Source of the DNA: Pseudomonas sp. QTF5
Lineage (GTDB): Bacteria; Pseudomonadota; Gammaproteobacteria; Pseudomonadales; Pseudomonadaceae
Direction of reading: 5' to 3'
Assembly (NCBI RefSeq): GCF_000512695.2
Contig: NZ_AZRW02000007.1
Span: forward strand, 62,001-126,000
Length of the DNA: 64,000 bases
How positions within the stretch are numbered: position 1 is the first letter of the stretch; every line of letters begins with the position of its first letter. The position numbers and the translations under genes were made by a program. Shown here in pieces: positions 49,530 to 63,825 of the stretch. Below the pieces are notes generated by a model. It saw only the letters and a list, made by a program, of their open reading frames with translations. It was not told where the DNA came from and did not search any database.

Positions 49530-49934
49530 TCAAGGGTGTGCTTCGCGCGCCCTGACACTCCATCCCGGTACCGGTTGCATCACCAACACCAGCCCGGAAA
49601 ATCCCAGAACAAGATAGCTGAACAGCTGCCAATGCGCCGCCTGCGGCCAGCCGACGCGGACCGCGAAATACATCGCGCCCCCATACAGCGCCATCATCAG
49701 CAGTTGCCCGCGAATATCGCGCCATAGACTGGCACGGCCCTCGGCCTGAACCAGCACCAAAGCCTGAAAAATCACACACACCGCGGCAAATCCCACCATC
49801 AGTGTATTCAGCATGCCTGCAATTTCGTCGATCAGCAGCGGCGCCAGGCCTATTCGCCCTAGCACCGGCAGCAGACCGATATGCAACAGCCACAGGCCGC
49901 CAACCCACAACATTTGGGTCAGCTGCCAAAGCAT
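49530..49934 (-). CDS. small inner-membrane protein (DUF4149-like)
   Basis: 134 residues with four hydrophobic segments: LTQMLWVGGLWLLHIGLLPV, LNTLMVGFAAVCVIFQALVLV, LLMMALYGGAMYFAV and LFSYLVLGFSGLVLVMQPV. The pattern fits DUF4149, membrane proteins of unknown function. I chose ATG 49934 so that the first helix starts at once and the gene begins after greA; the upstream extension would overlap greA. It lies downstream of greA on the same strand and is convergent with yhbY, as in P. aeruginosa PA4754. Confidence 0.75.
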   Translation of the reverse strand: MLWQLTQMLWVGGLWLLHIGLLPVLGRIGLAPLLIDEIAGMLNTLMVGFAAVCVIFQALVLVQAEGRASLWRDIRGQLLMMALYGGAMYFAVRVGWPQAAHWQLFSYLVLGFSGLVLVMQPVPGWSVRAREAHP

Positions 49935-49962
49935 GGCGCCCGCACGTAGCGGGCGCCTTCTT

Positions 49963-50435
49963 TCAGATGTGGCGAACTTCGACAATCTCATACTCGATAA
50001 CGCCACCTGGCGTTTTCACGGCGACCACATCACCCTCTTCCTTGGCAATCAAGGCGCGGGCTAGTGGCGAACCCACCGAAATCTTGCCGAGTTTGAAGTC
50101 AGCCTCATCCTCACCCACGATGTGGTAAGTGACGCTTTCATCAGTCTCGACGTTGGCAATTTCAACGGTGGTGCCGAAAATCACTTTGCCGGTGTGAGGA
50201 ATGGTCGTGACATCGATGATCACCTGATTCTGAATCCGGCCCTCGATATCACGAATCCGCGCCTCGACCATACCCTGCTGCTCGCGAGCAGCGTGGTATT
50301 CGGCGTTTTCTTTCAAATCACCCAACTCGCGGGCCGTACCGATGTCCTGGCTGAGCTTCGGACGGACGACCTTGGTCAGATGAGCGTGCTCTTCTTCCAG
50401 GGCTTTCGCGCCCTGGACGGTCATTGGGTATTTGA

Positions 50436-50439
<4 letters not shown>
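49963..50439 (-). CDS. greA: transcription elongation factor GreA
   Basis: A 158-residue factor that helps stalled RNA polymerase cleave and restart transcripts. The N-terminal coiled coil ([20 protein letters not shown]) carries the acidic tip ([12 protein letters not shown]), and the C-terminal FKBP-like domain has [14 protein letters not shown] and [14 protein letters not shown]. Its ATG overlaps the carB stop by four bases (ATGA). A carAB-greA operon is known in P. aeruginosa. Confidence 0.98.
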
Positions 50440-53657
<3,218 letters not shown>

Positions 53658-53774
53658 GGGTTGTCACTCAAATCCGCAGGTCAGTCGGCAAGCCGTCTTG
53701 TTCAATCTCTGAAGCCTTGAGGGGGCCACCGGTTTCGGGACCGCCCTCAGGCTTCGCTACATCAGGGCGAGCGA

Positions 53775-54911
53775 TTAGCGTCGCTTGGCCATTTCGTTGA
53801 TGAAGCGATCAAACAGTGGCGCTACGTCGTTCGGGCCAGGGCTGGCTTCAGGGTGACCCTGGAAGCTGAAGGCGCTCTTGTCGGTACGCTCGATGCCTTG
53901 CAGGGTGCCGTCGAACAGCGATTTGTGGATCGCCCGAACGTTGCCTGGCAGGGTCGCTTCGTCTACCGCAAAACCGTGGTTCTGGCTGGTGATCATCACC
54001 ACGCCGCTGTCCAGATCCTGGACCGGGTGGTTGGCACCGTGGTGACCATGACCCATTTTCAGGGTCTTGGCACCGGAGGCCAGAGCCAGCAGTTGGTGAC
54101 CGAGGCAGATGCCGAACACCGGAATCTCGGTTTCCAGTACGTCCTTGATTGCCTGGATCGCGTAGTCGCATGGCTCAGGGTCGCCCGGGCCGTTGGACAG
54201 GAACACGCCGTCCGGCTTCAGTGCCAGCGCTTCGGCTGCCGGAGTCTGTGCAGGCACCACGGTCACGCGGCAACCGCGCTCGACCAGCATGCGCAGGATG
54301 TTCAGCTTGACGCCGTAGTCGTAAGCCACCACGTGGTATGGCAGCTCGGAGGCTTCCCGAGTCGCGTGGCTGTCGGTTTTCAGATCCCAGACAGTCGAGC
54401 GCCACTCGTACTTCTCTTTGGTGCTGACGACTTTTGCCAGGTCCATGCCTTTGAGGCCAGGGAAACCCTGAGCGGCGGCGATGGCGGCTTCTTCGGAAAT
54501 GTTGTCACCGGCCATGATGCAGCCGTTCTGTGCGCCTTTCTCACGCAGGATGCGTGTCAGGCGGCGGGTGTCGATACCGGCGATTGCCACCACATTGTTG
54601 GCTTTCAGGTAGTCGGACAGTGACATCGTGTTGCGCCAGTTGCTCGCAACCAGTGGCAGGTCACGAATGACCAGGCCAGCGGACCAGACGCGGTCGGACT
54701 CGGCGTCTTCCGGCGTGGTGCCGGTATTACCGATGTGCGGGTAAGTCAGGGTAACGATCTGTTGGGCGTAGGAAGGATCGGTAAGGATTTCCTGATAGCC
54801 GGTCATTGCGGTGTTGAACACCACCTCACCAACGGTTTGACCGTCGGCTCCAATGGCTTCGCCGCGAAAAATGCTGCCATCAGCAAGGGCGAGTATGGCT
54901 GGCTTAGTCAA
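53775..54911 (-). CDS. carA: carbamoyl-phosphate synthase small subunit
   Basis: The glutamine amidotransferase subunit, 378 residues, that supplies ammonia to CarB. It has an N-terminal CPSase domain ([19 protein letters not shown]) and a class I GATase with nucleophile Cys in [17 protein letters not shown] and a catalytic HPEASPGP. The start is TTG 54911 with gggaggt upstream, as reported for Pseudomonas carA. The TTG overlaps the stop of a 50-codon upstream frame (54908-55060) that spans a strong terminator, suggesting attenuation control. Confidence 0.97.
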   Translation of the reverse strand: MTKPAILALADGSIFRGEAIGADGQTVGEVVFNTAMTGYQEILTDPSYAQQIVTLTYPHIGNTGTTPEDAESDRVWSAGLVIRDLPLVASNWRNTMSLSDYLKANNVVAIAGIDTRRLTRILREKGAQNGCIMAGDNISEEAAIAAAQGFPGLKGMDLAKVVSTKEKYEWRSTVWDLKTDSHATREASELPYHVVAYDYGVKLNILRMLVERGCRVTVVPAQTPAAEALALKPDGVFLSNGPGDPEPCDYAIQAIKDVLETEIPVFGICLGHQLLALASGAKTLKMGHGHHGANHPVQDLDSGVVMITSQNHGFAVDEATLPGNVRAIHKSLFDGTLQGIERTDKSAFSFQGHPEASPGPNDVAPLFDRFINEMAKRR

Positions 54912-55060
54912 GAAGACCTCCCGTAAATAAAGCCTGAAAGGGCGATCGCAGGTTGTAAAAAAGCGGAGTGACGTATGGACACGTCACCCCGCTTGTTCAC
55001 TGAATTATTCTGCGCGCTTTTAGTGGACACACTAAAGCTGTAGCTTACAGAAAAAGGCAT
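54908..55060 (-). CDS. possible carA leader frame
   Basis: A 50-codon frame starting ATG 55060 ([18 protein letters not shown]) runs through the carA leader terminator and stops at TGA 54908-54910, overlapping the carA TTG. Translating ribosomes would melt the terminator hairpin. The ribosome-binding site is weak, and a shorter leader peptide is also possible. It may be only a regulatory frame rather than a stable protein. Confidence 0.4.
   Translation of the reverse strand: MPFSVSYSFSVSTKSAQNNSVNKRGDVSIRHSAFLQPAIALSGFIYGRSS
54957..54994 (-). terminator. attenuator-like terminator in the carA leader
   Basis: A 14-bp stem (aagcggagtgacgt / acgtcaccccgctt, one mismatch) with a six-base loop, followed on the minus strand by six T. 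It sits about 45 bases before carA and after the dapB stop. It can stop upstream transcripts or act as an attenuator for carA; the upstream frame across it favours the second role. Confidence 0.85.
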
Positions 55061-55170
55061 TTTTGGTCTACCGCCAATGAGCCCTAAAGGCCAGAGAATG
55101 CGACAGGACGTCGCTTGGCGGATTAAAACCGGGGTCAAACGCTAGGTTTGAACCCGATTTTGGGCACATC

Positions 55171-57112
<1,942 letters not shown>

Positions 57113-57409
57113 AAGTCTTTGCACTCTTAAGGACGTTCGGCAAACCTCTCCTGAGCCTCGCCAAACTCGTTGAGCCCCAATACAGGCCCGGACCCAACTC
57201 ACGTCAATTCAACGATCCTGGTCTTTGATTCGATGCGGTACTTTCGACTCGAAAAGCAGGAGCATTTCCGGTCATACCGCCAACATCCGAGCGTTGTCGC
57301 ATGCTGTAAAAATTCGCTTACTCCAGACACGCCAACGCGGGAGCAAGCTCCCGCGCGGCGACATCCTACCAGTCACCGCCTGAAGGCAGTCAACCGGGCG
57401 ACCAACAAC
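57113..57409. other. dnaK-dnaJ intergenic region
   Basis: 297 bases with no gene. It holds a 20-base perfect palindrome at 57336-57355. No sigma32 promoter was recognised before dnaJ, so dnaJ may depend on read-through from dnaK. Confidence 0.5.
57336..57355. repeat. single REP-like palindrome in dnaK-dnaJ gap
   Basis: cgcgggagcaagctcccgcg, with 9-base exact arms and a two-base centre. It has the core of the local REP family. It lies about 55 bases past the dnaK stop, so it could tune the relative dnaK and dnaJ levels. Confidence 0.75.
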
Positions 57410-59326
57410 TTACTTGTGGTCTTTGACTTCTTCGAACTCGGCATCGACAACGTCGTCAGCCTTTTCAGCCGATTCGTCTTTCGGCGCCGCGCCTTCAGCT
57501 GGCTGAGCCTGATCAGCGTACATTTTCTGAGCCACTGGCGCGGAGACCTTGGACAGTTCTTCAACCTTGGCTTCGATAGCGGCCTTGTCGTCGCCTTTGA
57601 TGGCGGTTTCCAGGGCAACTACAGCTGCTTCGATTGCAGTCTTCTCTTCAGCGCTCACTTTATCGCCAGCATCAGCGACCATTTTGCGTGTCGAGTGAAC
57701 CAGGGCATCGCCCTGGTTACGGGCGCTGGCCAGCTCTTCGAACTTGCGGTCTTCTTCAGCGTTCACTTCAGCATCGCGAACCATCTGCTGAATTTCTTCC
57801 TCGGACAGACCGGAGTTGGCCTTGATCACGATCGACTGAGTCTTGCCGGTAGCCTTGTCTTTCGCGCCGACGTGCAGGATGCCGTTGGCGTCAATGTCGA
57901 AGGTCACTTCGATTTGTGGCACGCCACGTGGTGCTGGTGGAATCTCGGCCAGGTCGAACTTGCCCAGGGACTTGTTCTGTGCGGCTTGCTTACGCTCACC
58001 TTGCAGTACGTGAATAGTCACTGCGCCCTGATTGTCGTCGGCAGTCGAGAACACTTGCGATTTCTTGGTAGGAATCGTGGTGTTTTTCTCGATCAGCGCG
58101 GTCATCACGCCGCCCATGGTTTCGATACCCAGGGTCAGCGGGCTGACGTCGAGCAGCAGAACGTCTTTCACGTCACCGGCCAATACTGCGCCCTGGATAG
58201 CAGCACCCATGGCAACAGCTTCGTCAGGGTTAACGTCTTTACGTGCTTCTTTACCGAAGAAATCGGTGACCAGCTTCTGAACCAGTGGCATACGGGTCTG
58301 ACCGCCGACCAGGATCACGTCGTTGATCGCGCCAATTTCGATACCGGCGTCTTTCATCGCAATGCGGCAAGGTTCGATGGTGCGCTGAACCAGGTCTTCA
58401 ACCAGCGCTTCGAGCTTGGCGCGGGAAATTTTCACGTTCAAGTGCTTAGGACCGGTAGCGTCTGCAGTGATGTACGGCAGGTTCACGTCGGTCGACTGGC
58501 TCGAGGACAGTTCGATCTTGGCTTTCTCAGCGGCTTCTTTCAGGCGCTGCATGGCCAGCGGGTCACCCTTGAGGTTCATGCCGCTTTCTTTCTTGAACTC
58601 GTCGACGAGGTAGTCGATCAGACGAATGTCAAAGTCTTCACCGCCCAGGAACGTGTCACCGTTGGTGGCCAACACTTCGAACTGGTGCTCGCCATCGACT
58701 TCGGCGATTTCGATCACGGAAACGTCGAAAGTACCGCCGCCCAAGTCGTAAACGATCACGGTGTGATCGCCCTTCGCCTTGTCCATACCGTAGGCCAGTG
58801 CGGCTGCGGTTGGTTCGTTGATGATACGTTTAACGTCCAGACCCGCGATGCGGCCGGCGTCTTTGGTGGCTTGACGCTGGCTGTCGTTGAAGTAGGCCGG
58901 AACGGTGATCACCGCTTCGGTCACAGGCTCGCCAAGGTAGTCTTCGGCGGTCTTCTTCATTTTCTTCAGAATTTCAGCCGAAATTTGTGGCGGTGCCATT
59001 TTCTGGCCGTTCACTTCAACCCAGGCGTCGTTGTTGTCAGCTTTGACGATCTTGTAAGGGACCATCTGGATGTCTTTCTGTACGACTTCTTCGTCGAAAC
59101 GACGACCGATCAGACGCTTCACCGCGTACAGGGTGTTATGCGGATTGGTCACTGCCTGACGCTTGGCCGATTGGCCAACCAGGATTTCGCCATCATTGGC
59201 GTAAGCGATGATCGATGGCGTGGTACGCGCGCCTTCAGCGTTTTCAATAACTTTGGCTTTGCCGTTTTCCAGCACGGAGACGCAGGAGTTGGTAGTCCCC
59301 AGGTCGATACCGATGATTTTGCCCAT
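57410..59326 (-). CDS. dnaK: chaperone DnaK (Hsp70)
   Basis: The Hsp70 chaperone, 638 residues, the same length as E. coli DnaK. The ATPase domain opens [17 protein letters not shown] with phosphate-binding loop [12 protein letters not shown]. The substrate-binding domain follows ([17 protein letters not shown]), and the C-terminus has the acidic GrpE/client tail [17 protein letters not shown] chose ATG 59326 (MGKIIG) over the GTG two codons upstream. It has its own sigma32-type promoter overlapping the grpE end. Confidence 0.98.
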   Translation of the reverse strand: MGKIIGIDLGTTNSCVSVLENGKAKVIENAEGARTTPSIIAYANDGEILVGQSAKRQAVTNPHNTLYAVKRLIGRRFDEEVVQKDIQMVPYKIVKADNNDAWVEVNGQKMAPPQISAEILKKMKKTAEDYLGEPVTEAVITVPAYFNDSQRQATKDAGRIAGLDVKRIINEPTAAALAYGMDKAKGDHTVIVYDLGGGTFDVSVIEIAEVDGEHQFEVLATNGDTFLGGEDFDIRLIDYLVDEFKKESGMNLKGDPLAMQRLKEAAEKAKIELSSSQSTDVNLPYITADATGPKHLNVKISRAKLEALVEDLVQRTIEPCRIAMKDAGIEIGAINDVILVGGQTRMPLVQKLVTDFFGKEARKDVNPDEAVAMGAAIQGAVLAGDVKDVLLLDVSPLTLGIETMGGVMTALIEKNTTIPTKKSQVFSTADDNQGAVTIHVLQGERKQAAQNKSLGKFDLAEIPPAPRGVPQIEVTFDIDANGILHVGAKDKATGKTQSIVIKANSGLSEEEIQQMVRDAEVNAEEDRKFEELASARNQGDALVHSTRKMVADAGDKVSAEEKTAIEAAVVALETAIKGDDKAAIEAKVEELSKVSAPVAQKMYADQAQPAEGAAPKDESAEKADDVVDAEFEEVKDHK

Positions 59327-59405
59327 GTTCACTCTCCCGAAACTTTGGATTTGGATGCCGCAGTAGTGGTGGCTGACTGCGGTAGCACTTAAACGCTTGA
59401 CTTCT

Positions 59406-59433
59406 AAATGGGGGCCTTGCGGCTAATTTCAAG
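59406..59433 (-). promoter_or_regulatory. sigma32 heat-shock promoter of dnaK
   Basis: Minus-strand cttgaa and ccccattt are 14 bases apart, matching the sigma32 consensus. The -35 element overlaps the grpE stop codon. Confidence 0.85.
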
Positions 59434-59995
59434 CCTGCTCGTCAATCGAAGGCGAAACCGGTGCAGGTGCCTTGCTGACCACGACCATGGCCGGGCGCAG
59501 CAGGCGACCGTGAAGCTGATAGCCCTTCTGAAACACCTTGAGCACGCTGTTTGGCTCGACGTCGGCGCTTTCCTGCATGGCCATTGCCTGGTGATGCGAG
59601 GCATTGAAGGGTTCGCCTTCAGGATCGATCGCTTCCAGGTGATAGCGTTTCAGGGTGTCCTGGAACATTTTCAGGGTCAGCTCGATCCCTTCGCGCATCG
59701 GACGAATGTTTTCGTCGTCAGGGTTGGATAGCTCCAGACCGCGCTCCAGGCTGTCGATGATCGGCAGCAGGTCGCCAGCGAACTTTTCCAGGGCGAATTT
59801 GTGAGCCTTTTCAACGTCCTGCTCAGCACGGCGGCGGACGTTCTGCAGATCGGCGGCTACACGCAAAGCCTGATCCTGCGCACCAGCCAATTGCTCTTCG
59901 AGCACTTGTACACGAGCCGCCAGGTCTTCACCCGAAGCCTCGGGGCCCTGGTTGGCGTCTAGATTTTGCGTATCCACTGTCTGTTCGTCAGCCAT
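59429..59995 (-). CDS. grpE: nucleotide exchange factor GrpE
   Basis: A 188-residue co-chaperone that releases ADP from DnaK. It has an N-terminal long coiled coil ([20 protein letters not shown]), the core [12 protein letters not shown] and a C-terminal beta-wing ([17 protein letters not shown]). It has its own heat-shock promoter and precedes dnaK by about 100 bases. It is divergent from recN, as in many gammaproteobacteria. Start ATG 59995 with aaggaga upstream. Confidence 0.97.
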   Translation of the reverse strand: MADEQTVDTQNLDANQGPEASGEDLAARVQVLEEQLAGAQDQALRVAADLQNVRRRAEQDVEKAHKFALEKFAGDLLPIIDSLERGLELSNPDDENIRPMREGIELTLKMFQDTLKRYHLEAIDPEGEPFNASHHQAMAMQESADVEPNSVLKVFQKGYQLHGRLLRPAMVVVSKAPAPVSPSIDEQA

Positions 59996-60048
59996 AGATT
60001 TCTCCTTCCAATATCGTCCGCGAGCTCAACTCGCGCTTCTGCCCCGGT

Positions 60049-60078
60049 ATATGGGGCCGCAAAATTCAGCTTCAAGGG
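60049..60078 (-). promoter_or_regulatory. sigma32 heat-shock promoter of grpE
   Basis: Minus-strand cccttgaa and ccccatat are 14 bases apart, a very good sigma32 match, about 55 bases upstream of the grpE ATG. Confidence 0.85.
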
Positions 60079-60196
60079 CTATTTGATGATCAACCCTACA
60101 AAAAACAGCTGCATTGTCATTCCCGGGAGCGCTAAGGATTTCTCCGGATCAAGCAAATCGACCTAAGAGGGGGCATTGTCAGCCTCAAACAAAACA

Positions 60197-60212
60197 CTGT
60201 ATAAATAACCAG
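60197..60212 (+). promoter_or_regulatory. LexA (SOS) box of recN
   Basis: ctgtataaataaccag fits the CTG-N10-CAG LexA consensus with an AT-rich centre. It lies 24 bases upstream of the recN start. Confidence 0.85.
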
Positions 60213-60236
60213 ACCTAAAGCCTGGGAGCGGCCTTT

Positions 60237-61910
60237 ATGCTGGTGCACCTGTCCGTACACAACTACGCCATCGTTGAACATCTCGATCTCGAACTCGATC
60301 GCGGGATGAGCGTGATCACAGGGGAAACCGGCGCCGGCAAGTCGATCATGCTCGACGCCCTCGGCCTGACCCTGGGCGATCGCGCCGACAGCGGCGTGGT
60401 CCGCCCGGGGGCCGACAAGGCCGATATCCTGGCCACCTTCGACCTGATCGACATCCCGGAAGCCAGCGCCTGGCTGGCCGAGCGCGACCTCGAGAGCGAC
60501 GGCCCGTGCATTCTGCGTCGAGTGATTACCGCTGAAGGGCGCTCGCGCGGCTATATCAATGGCACTCCCTGCCCTCTCGGCGACCTGAAGGCCCTGGGCG
60601 AGTTGCTGATCGATATCCATAGCCAGCACGAACACCAATCCCTGCTCAAAACCGATACTCACCGCCGCCTGCTCGACGAATACGCCGGCGCCACGGACCT
60701 GGCCCGCCAAGTACAACTGGCCGCCCAACGCTGGCGCCAGACCCGCCAGGAACTGGAACGCCTCTCCAACTCCGGCGACGAACAGCGTGCTCGTCATCAG
60801 TTGCTCAGCTACCAACTCGAAGAACTGGAAAACCTCGGCCTCGGCGAAAACGAGCTGGAGCAGCTGGAACAGGAGCACAAGAACCTGACCAACGCCGAAA
60901 CCTTGCTGGGGATTTGCCGGCAAGTGGTCGAACAATGTAGCGAAAGCGATTCCGGCAATGTATTGAACGCGCTCACCGCCAGCCTTAACCGCCTATCGAG
61001 CGTGAACAATTCGATCGGCGCCCTGGGCGAAGCCAGCAGCCTGCTGACCAGCGCGCAGATTCAGGTTGAAGAAGCCGTGGGCGAGCTGAACCGCTTTCTC
61101 GACAATTTCGACGCTGACCCGGCCCGCCTTCAATACCTGGAAGAGCGCCTCGATGCCATCTACACCCTGGCGCGCAAACACCGCATCCAGCCGACCGAGG
61201 TCGCCGAGATGCAGCAGAAACTACTCGATGAAATCGAAACCCTGAATGCCAACGACGAATCTATCGAACGACTGAGCAATGAGCTGGCCTCCTACGCCCG
61301 CCATTATCAGGAAAAGGCTCGTGAGTTGAGCGACCTGCGCCATCAAGCTTCGGGCAGCCTGGCCAGTGCCGTGGAGCAGGAAATCCAACGCCTGGGCATG
61401 CCCGGCGGTCGCTTCACCATCGAACTGCGCCCCAACAACATCGATGAACTGTTGCCCAATGGGCTCGAACAGGTAGAACTGCTGGTGAGCGCCAACCCGG
61501 GGCAACCATTGAAAGCCCTGGCGAAAGTAGCATCGGGTGGCGAGCTGTCGCGTATCAGCCTGGCGATTCAGGTGATCACTGCACAGACCTCGCGCGTACC
61601 GACCCTGGTGTTCGACGAAGTGGACGTAGGCATCGGTGGCCCGACCGCCGAGATTGTCGGCCAGTTGCTGCGACGTCTCGGGGAGCGCGGGCAGGTTCTG
61701 ACCGTGACACACTTGCCGCAAGTGGCGGCGCAGGGGCATCAACATCTATTTGTACACAAGGTGCGCGGTGAAGACGCCACGCATACGGCCGTCTCCAAAC
61801 TGAGCAAGAACGATCGCGTGGAAGAAGTGGCACGGATGCTGGGCGGCATCGATCTCACCAAGGAATCACTGGCTCACGCGAAAAAGATGGTTGTTACCGC
61901 GAAAATTTAA
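60237..61910 (+). CDS. recN: DNA repair protein RecN
   Basis: An SMC-like ATPase of double-strand break repair, 557 residues. The N-terminal half-site has Walker A GETGAGKS (29-36). Two coiled-coil arms surround the middle, and the C-terminal half-site carries the signature KVASGGELSRISLAIQ and Walker B LVFDEVDVGIGG. A LexA box just upstream predicts SOS induction. It is divergent from grpE, and a hairpin follows the gene. Confidence 0.97.
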   Translation: MLVHLSVHNYAIVEHLDLELDRGMSVITGETGAGKSIMLDALGLTLGDRADSGVVRPGADKADILATFDLIDIPEASAWLAERDLESDGPCILRRVITAEGRSRGYINGTPCPLGDLKALGELLIDIHSQHEHQSLLKTDTHRRLLDEYAGATDLARQVQLAAQRWRQTRQELERLSNSGDEQRARHQLLSYQLEELENLGLGENELEQLEQEHKNLTNAETLLGICRQVVEQCSESDSGNVLNALTASLNRLSSVNNSIGALGEASSLLTSAQIQVEEAVGELNRFLDNFDADPARLQYLEERLDAIYTLARKHRIQPTEVAEMQQKLLDEIETLNANDESIERLSNELASYARHYQEKARELSDLRHQASGSLASAVEQEIQRLGMPGGRFTIELRPNNIDELLPNGLEQVELLVSANPGQPLKALAKVASGGELSRISLAIQVITAQTSRVPTLVFDEVDVGIGGPTAEIVGQLLRRLGERGQVLTVTHLPQVAAQGHQHLFVHKVRGEDATHTAVSKLSKNDRVEEVARMLGGIDLTKESLAHAKKMVVTAKI

Positions 61911-61926
61911 GAACGACAGAAAGCAC

Positions 61927-61952
61927 GAAGGCGACCCTGGGGTCGCCTTCGT
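61927..61952. terminator. hairpin between recN and fur
   Basis: A 12-bp stem (cgaaggcgaccc / gggtcgccttcg) with a two-base centre lies between these convergent genes. The T-runs are poor on both sides, so it may be a terminator for either gene or only a transcript-end hairpin. Confidence 0.65.
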
Positions 61953-61985
61953 TCGTTTCGCGAACCTGAAGTTCGCGCGACATGC

Positions 61986-62390
61986 TTACTTTTTCTTGCG
62001 CACGTACAGTACAAGATTGTGATCAACCATCTCGAAGCCATACTTGTCGACGATTGCTTTCTGCAGCCGCTCGATTTCTTCGTCGAAGAATTCGATCACT
62101 TCACTGGTCTCGACGTTGACCATATGGTCGTGATGCTTGCCGTCGTCCAGCTCGAAGACCGCATGGCCTCCGTCGAAGTTGTGCCGCACCACAAGGCCAG
62201 CTGCCTCGAACTGGGTCAGAACACGGTAAACCGTGGCCAGACCGACGTCCTCACCAGCCTCCATCAGCGCCTTGTAGACGTCCTCGGCACTCATGTGGCG
62301 CTGCTCGGCGGAATCGAGCATTTGCAGAATTTTGACCCGTGGAAGGGTCACTTTGAGGCCGGCTTTGCGTAGTTCGCTATTTTCAACCAT
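61986..62390 (-). CDS. fur: ferric uptake regulator Fur
   Basis: The iron-responsive repressor, 134 residues. The winged helix (LKVTLPRVKILQML, GLATVYRVLTQF) is followed by a dimerisation domain with the metal-binding cluster HHDHMVNVETSEVIEF and the C-terminal LVLYVRKKK. No Cys is present anywhere, so the structural Cys-zinc site of E. coli Fur is absent. It should bind the Fur-like site ahead of piuC in this window. It is divergent from bamE with a 97-base gap. Confidence 0.97.
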   Translation of the reverse strand: MVENSELRKAGLKVTLPRVKILQMLDSAEQRHMSAEDVYKALMEAGEDVGLATVYRVLTQFEAAGLVVRHNFDGGHAVFELDDGKHHDHMVNVETSEVIEFFDEEIERLQKAIVDKYGFEMVDHNLVLYVRKKK

Positions 62391-62487
62391 GGTCAGCTTT
62401 CTCGCGATGCTGCTTCGCAGCTTCTCTTAATGCGGGTATGATCGGCGTTTACGTTGTCCCAGCCAAGATAGTGGAAGTCGCCCACCG

Positions 62488-63015
62488 ATGCAAAACACCA
62501 AGCTCTTGCTAACCAGTTTCACCTTTGTGGGACTGCTCGCACTCGCCGGTTGTTCATTCCCCGGGGTTTACAAAATCGACATCCAACAGGGCAATGTCGT
62601 CACGCAGGACATGATAGACCAGTTACGTCCGGGAATGACCCGCCGGCAAGTACGGTTTATCATGGGCAACCCTCTGCTGACTGACACGTTCCATGCCGAT
62701 CGCTGGGATTATCTGTACAGCCTGCAACCGGGTGGCGGCGAACGCCAACAGGAACGCATTAGCGTCATCTTCAACCCAAATGATCAACTTGTCAGCCTCT
62801 CTGGCGATTTCATGCCGGGCGTGAGCCGCGACGAAGCCATTCTCGGCAAGGACAGTGGCACTACCGTGACCACGCCTGCAGAAAACGTCGAGAAGCCGAA
62901 GCCAGAGAAACCGGTCAAGCCAGGTTCGTTGCTGGACCAGATCCAGAAGGACGTGGACAACGTTGAAACCGTTCCAATCCCGACGCCAGAACCGCTGGAA
63001 ACCTCGCCGCAATAA
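62488..63015 (+). CDS. bamE: outer-membrane assembly lipoprotein BamE
   Basis: A BAM-complex lipoprotein (SmpA/OmlA), 175 residues. The lipobox LALAGC puts the lipidated Cys at 22. The core has [20 protein letters not shown] and [14 protein letters not shown]. An acidic, Pro/Lys-rich tail follows (about 125-175) that is longer than in E. coli but normal in Pseudomonas. It is divergent from fur and carries its own terminator. Confidence 0.96.
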   Translation: MQNTKLLLTSFTFVGLLALAGCSFPGVYKIDIQQGNVVTQDMIDQLRPGMTRRQVRFIMGNPLLTDTFHADRWDYLYSLQPGGGERQQERISVIFNPNDQLVSLSGDFMPGVSRDEAILGKDSGTTVTTPAENVEKPKPEKPVKPGSLLDQIQKDVDNVETVPIPTPEPLETSPQ

Positions 63016-63026
63016 TTTGCGACGCA

Positions 63027-63057
63027 ATAAAAAACCCGGCATGTCCGGGTTTTTTAT
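63027..63057. terminator. bidirectional terminator, bamE / rnfH
   Basis: aaaaaacccgg / ccgggtttttt with a five-base loop, and A/T tails on both sides, between convergent genes. Confidence 0.93.
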
Positions 63058-63076
63058 CGTCTGGCGTTTAACCGGA

Positions 63077-63391
63077 TCACTGATTCCGGGCTTTGGCCTC
63101 GGCCGCTTTGGCAGCGCGTAACCGGCGAACTTCTTTCGGATCGGCCAGCAACGGCCGGTAAATCTCGAGGCGATCCCCTGCCTGAACCGGACGATTGGCC
63201 GGCTCAGCGATCACTTTGCCAAAGATCCCAACCGGACAACTGGCTAGGTCCAGCTCAGGGAATTCGCTGTTCAGGCCGGATTTGAACAACGCATCTCGCA
63301 CTGTTGCGCCCACCGGCACCGTTACGGTCAGCAATACCTGACGATCAACAGCGGCATACACCACTTCGACCTTGATCACTGCCTCAACCAT
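63077..63391 (-). CDS. rnfH: RnfH family protein
   Basis: A 104-residue ubiquitin-like beta-grasp protein of the RnfH family (IKVEVVYAAVDRQVLLTVTV; VGIFGKVIAEPANRPVQAGDR; LEIYRPLLADPKEVRR). The role is uncertain. The name comes from rnf clusters, but here the partner is ratA, as in E. coli ratB (yfjF). I chose ATG 63391, overlapping the ratA stop by 8 bases. Confidence 0.92.
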   Translation of the reverse strand: MVEAVIKVEVVYAAVDRQVLLTVTVPVGATVRDALFKSGLNSEFPELDLASCPVGIFGKVIAEPANRPVQAGDRLEIYRPLLADPKEVRRLRAAKAAEAKARNQ

Positions 63392-63818
63392 GCATCTGTT
63401 TCGCACGCTGACAAAACGCGTCCATCAGCGTATTCGCCGCCTGATTGAACAATGGTCCCAACGTCGCACGCACCAGAGGCCCCGAATAGTCGAACGACAA
63501 GTCCAGACTGATCTTGCAGGCCTTTTCGCCCAACGGCTTGAACACCCAGACGCCGTGCAACTGGCTGAATGGACCTTCCTCGAGGTTCATCTCGATCGAA
63601 CGCCCGGGCACCAGGGTGTTGCGTGTCACGAAATGCTGACTCAGGCCACCCTTGGCCACGCCGACGCTGGCGCGCATAAGCTCAGGAGTGCTTTCCAGGA
63701 CTTCCGCCGACGAGCACCACGGCAGGAATTCCGGATAGCGGGCCACGTCGTTGACCAAGTCATAAAGCGCTTGTGCCGGGTAAGGCAGCAGGGCTGAACG
63801 TTGAATGTGTGTCGTCAT
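63384..63818 (-). CDS. ratA: START/SRPBCC protein RatA (CoQ10-like)
   Basis: A 144-residue coenzyme-Q-binding-like START-domain protein. It has the N-terminal IQRSALLPYPAQALYDLVND, the family YPEFLPWCS and the C-terminal helix LFNQAANTLMDAFCQRAKQM. It has been described as a ribosome-association toxin in E. coli, but relatives bind ubiquinone, and the second role seems likelier for a conserved core gene. I chose ATG 63818. It overlaps rnfH and follows the transporter gene by 7 bases. Confidence 0.92.
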   Translation of the reverse strand: MTTHIQRSALLPYPAQALYDLVNDVARYPEFLPWCSSAEVLESTPELMRASVGVAKGGLSQHFVTRNTLVPGRSIEMNLEEGPFSQLHGVWVFKPLGEKACKISLDLSFDYSGPLVRATLGPLFNQAANTLMDAFCQRAKQMHG

Positions 63819-63825
63819 GTCAGCG

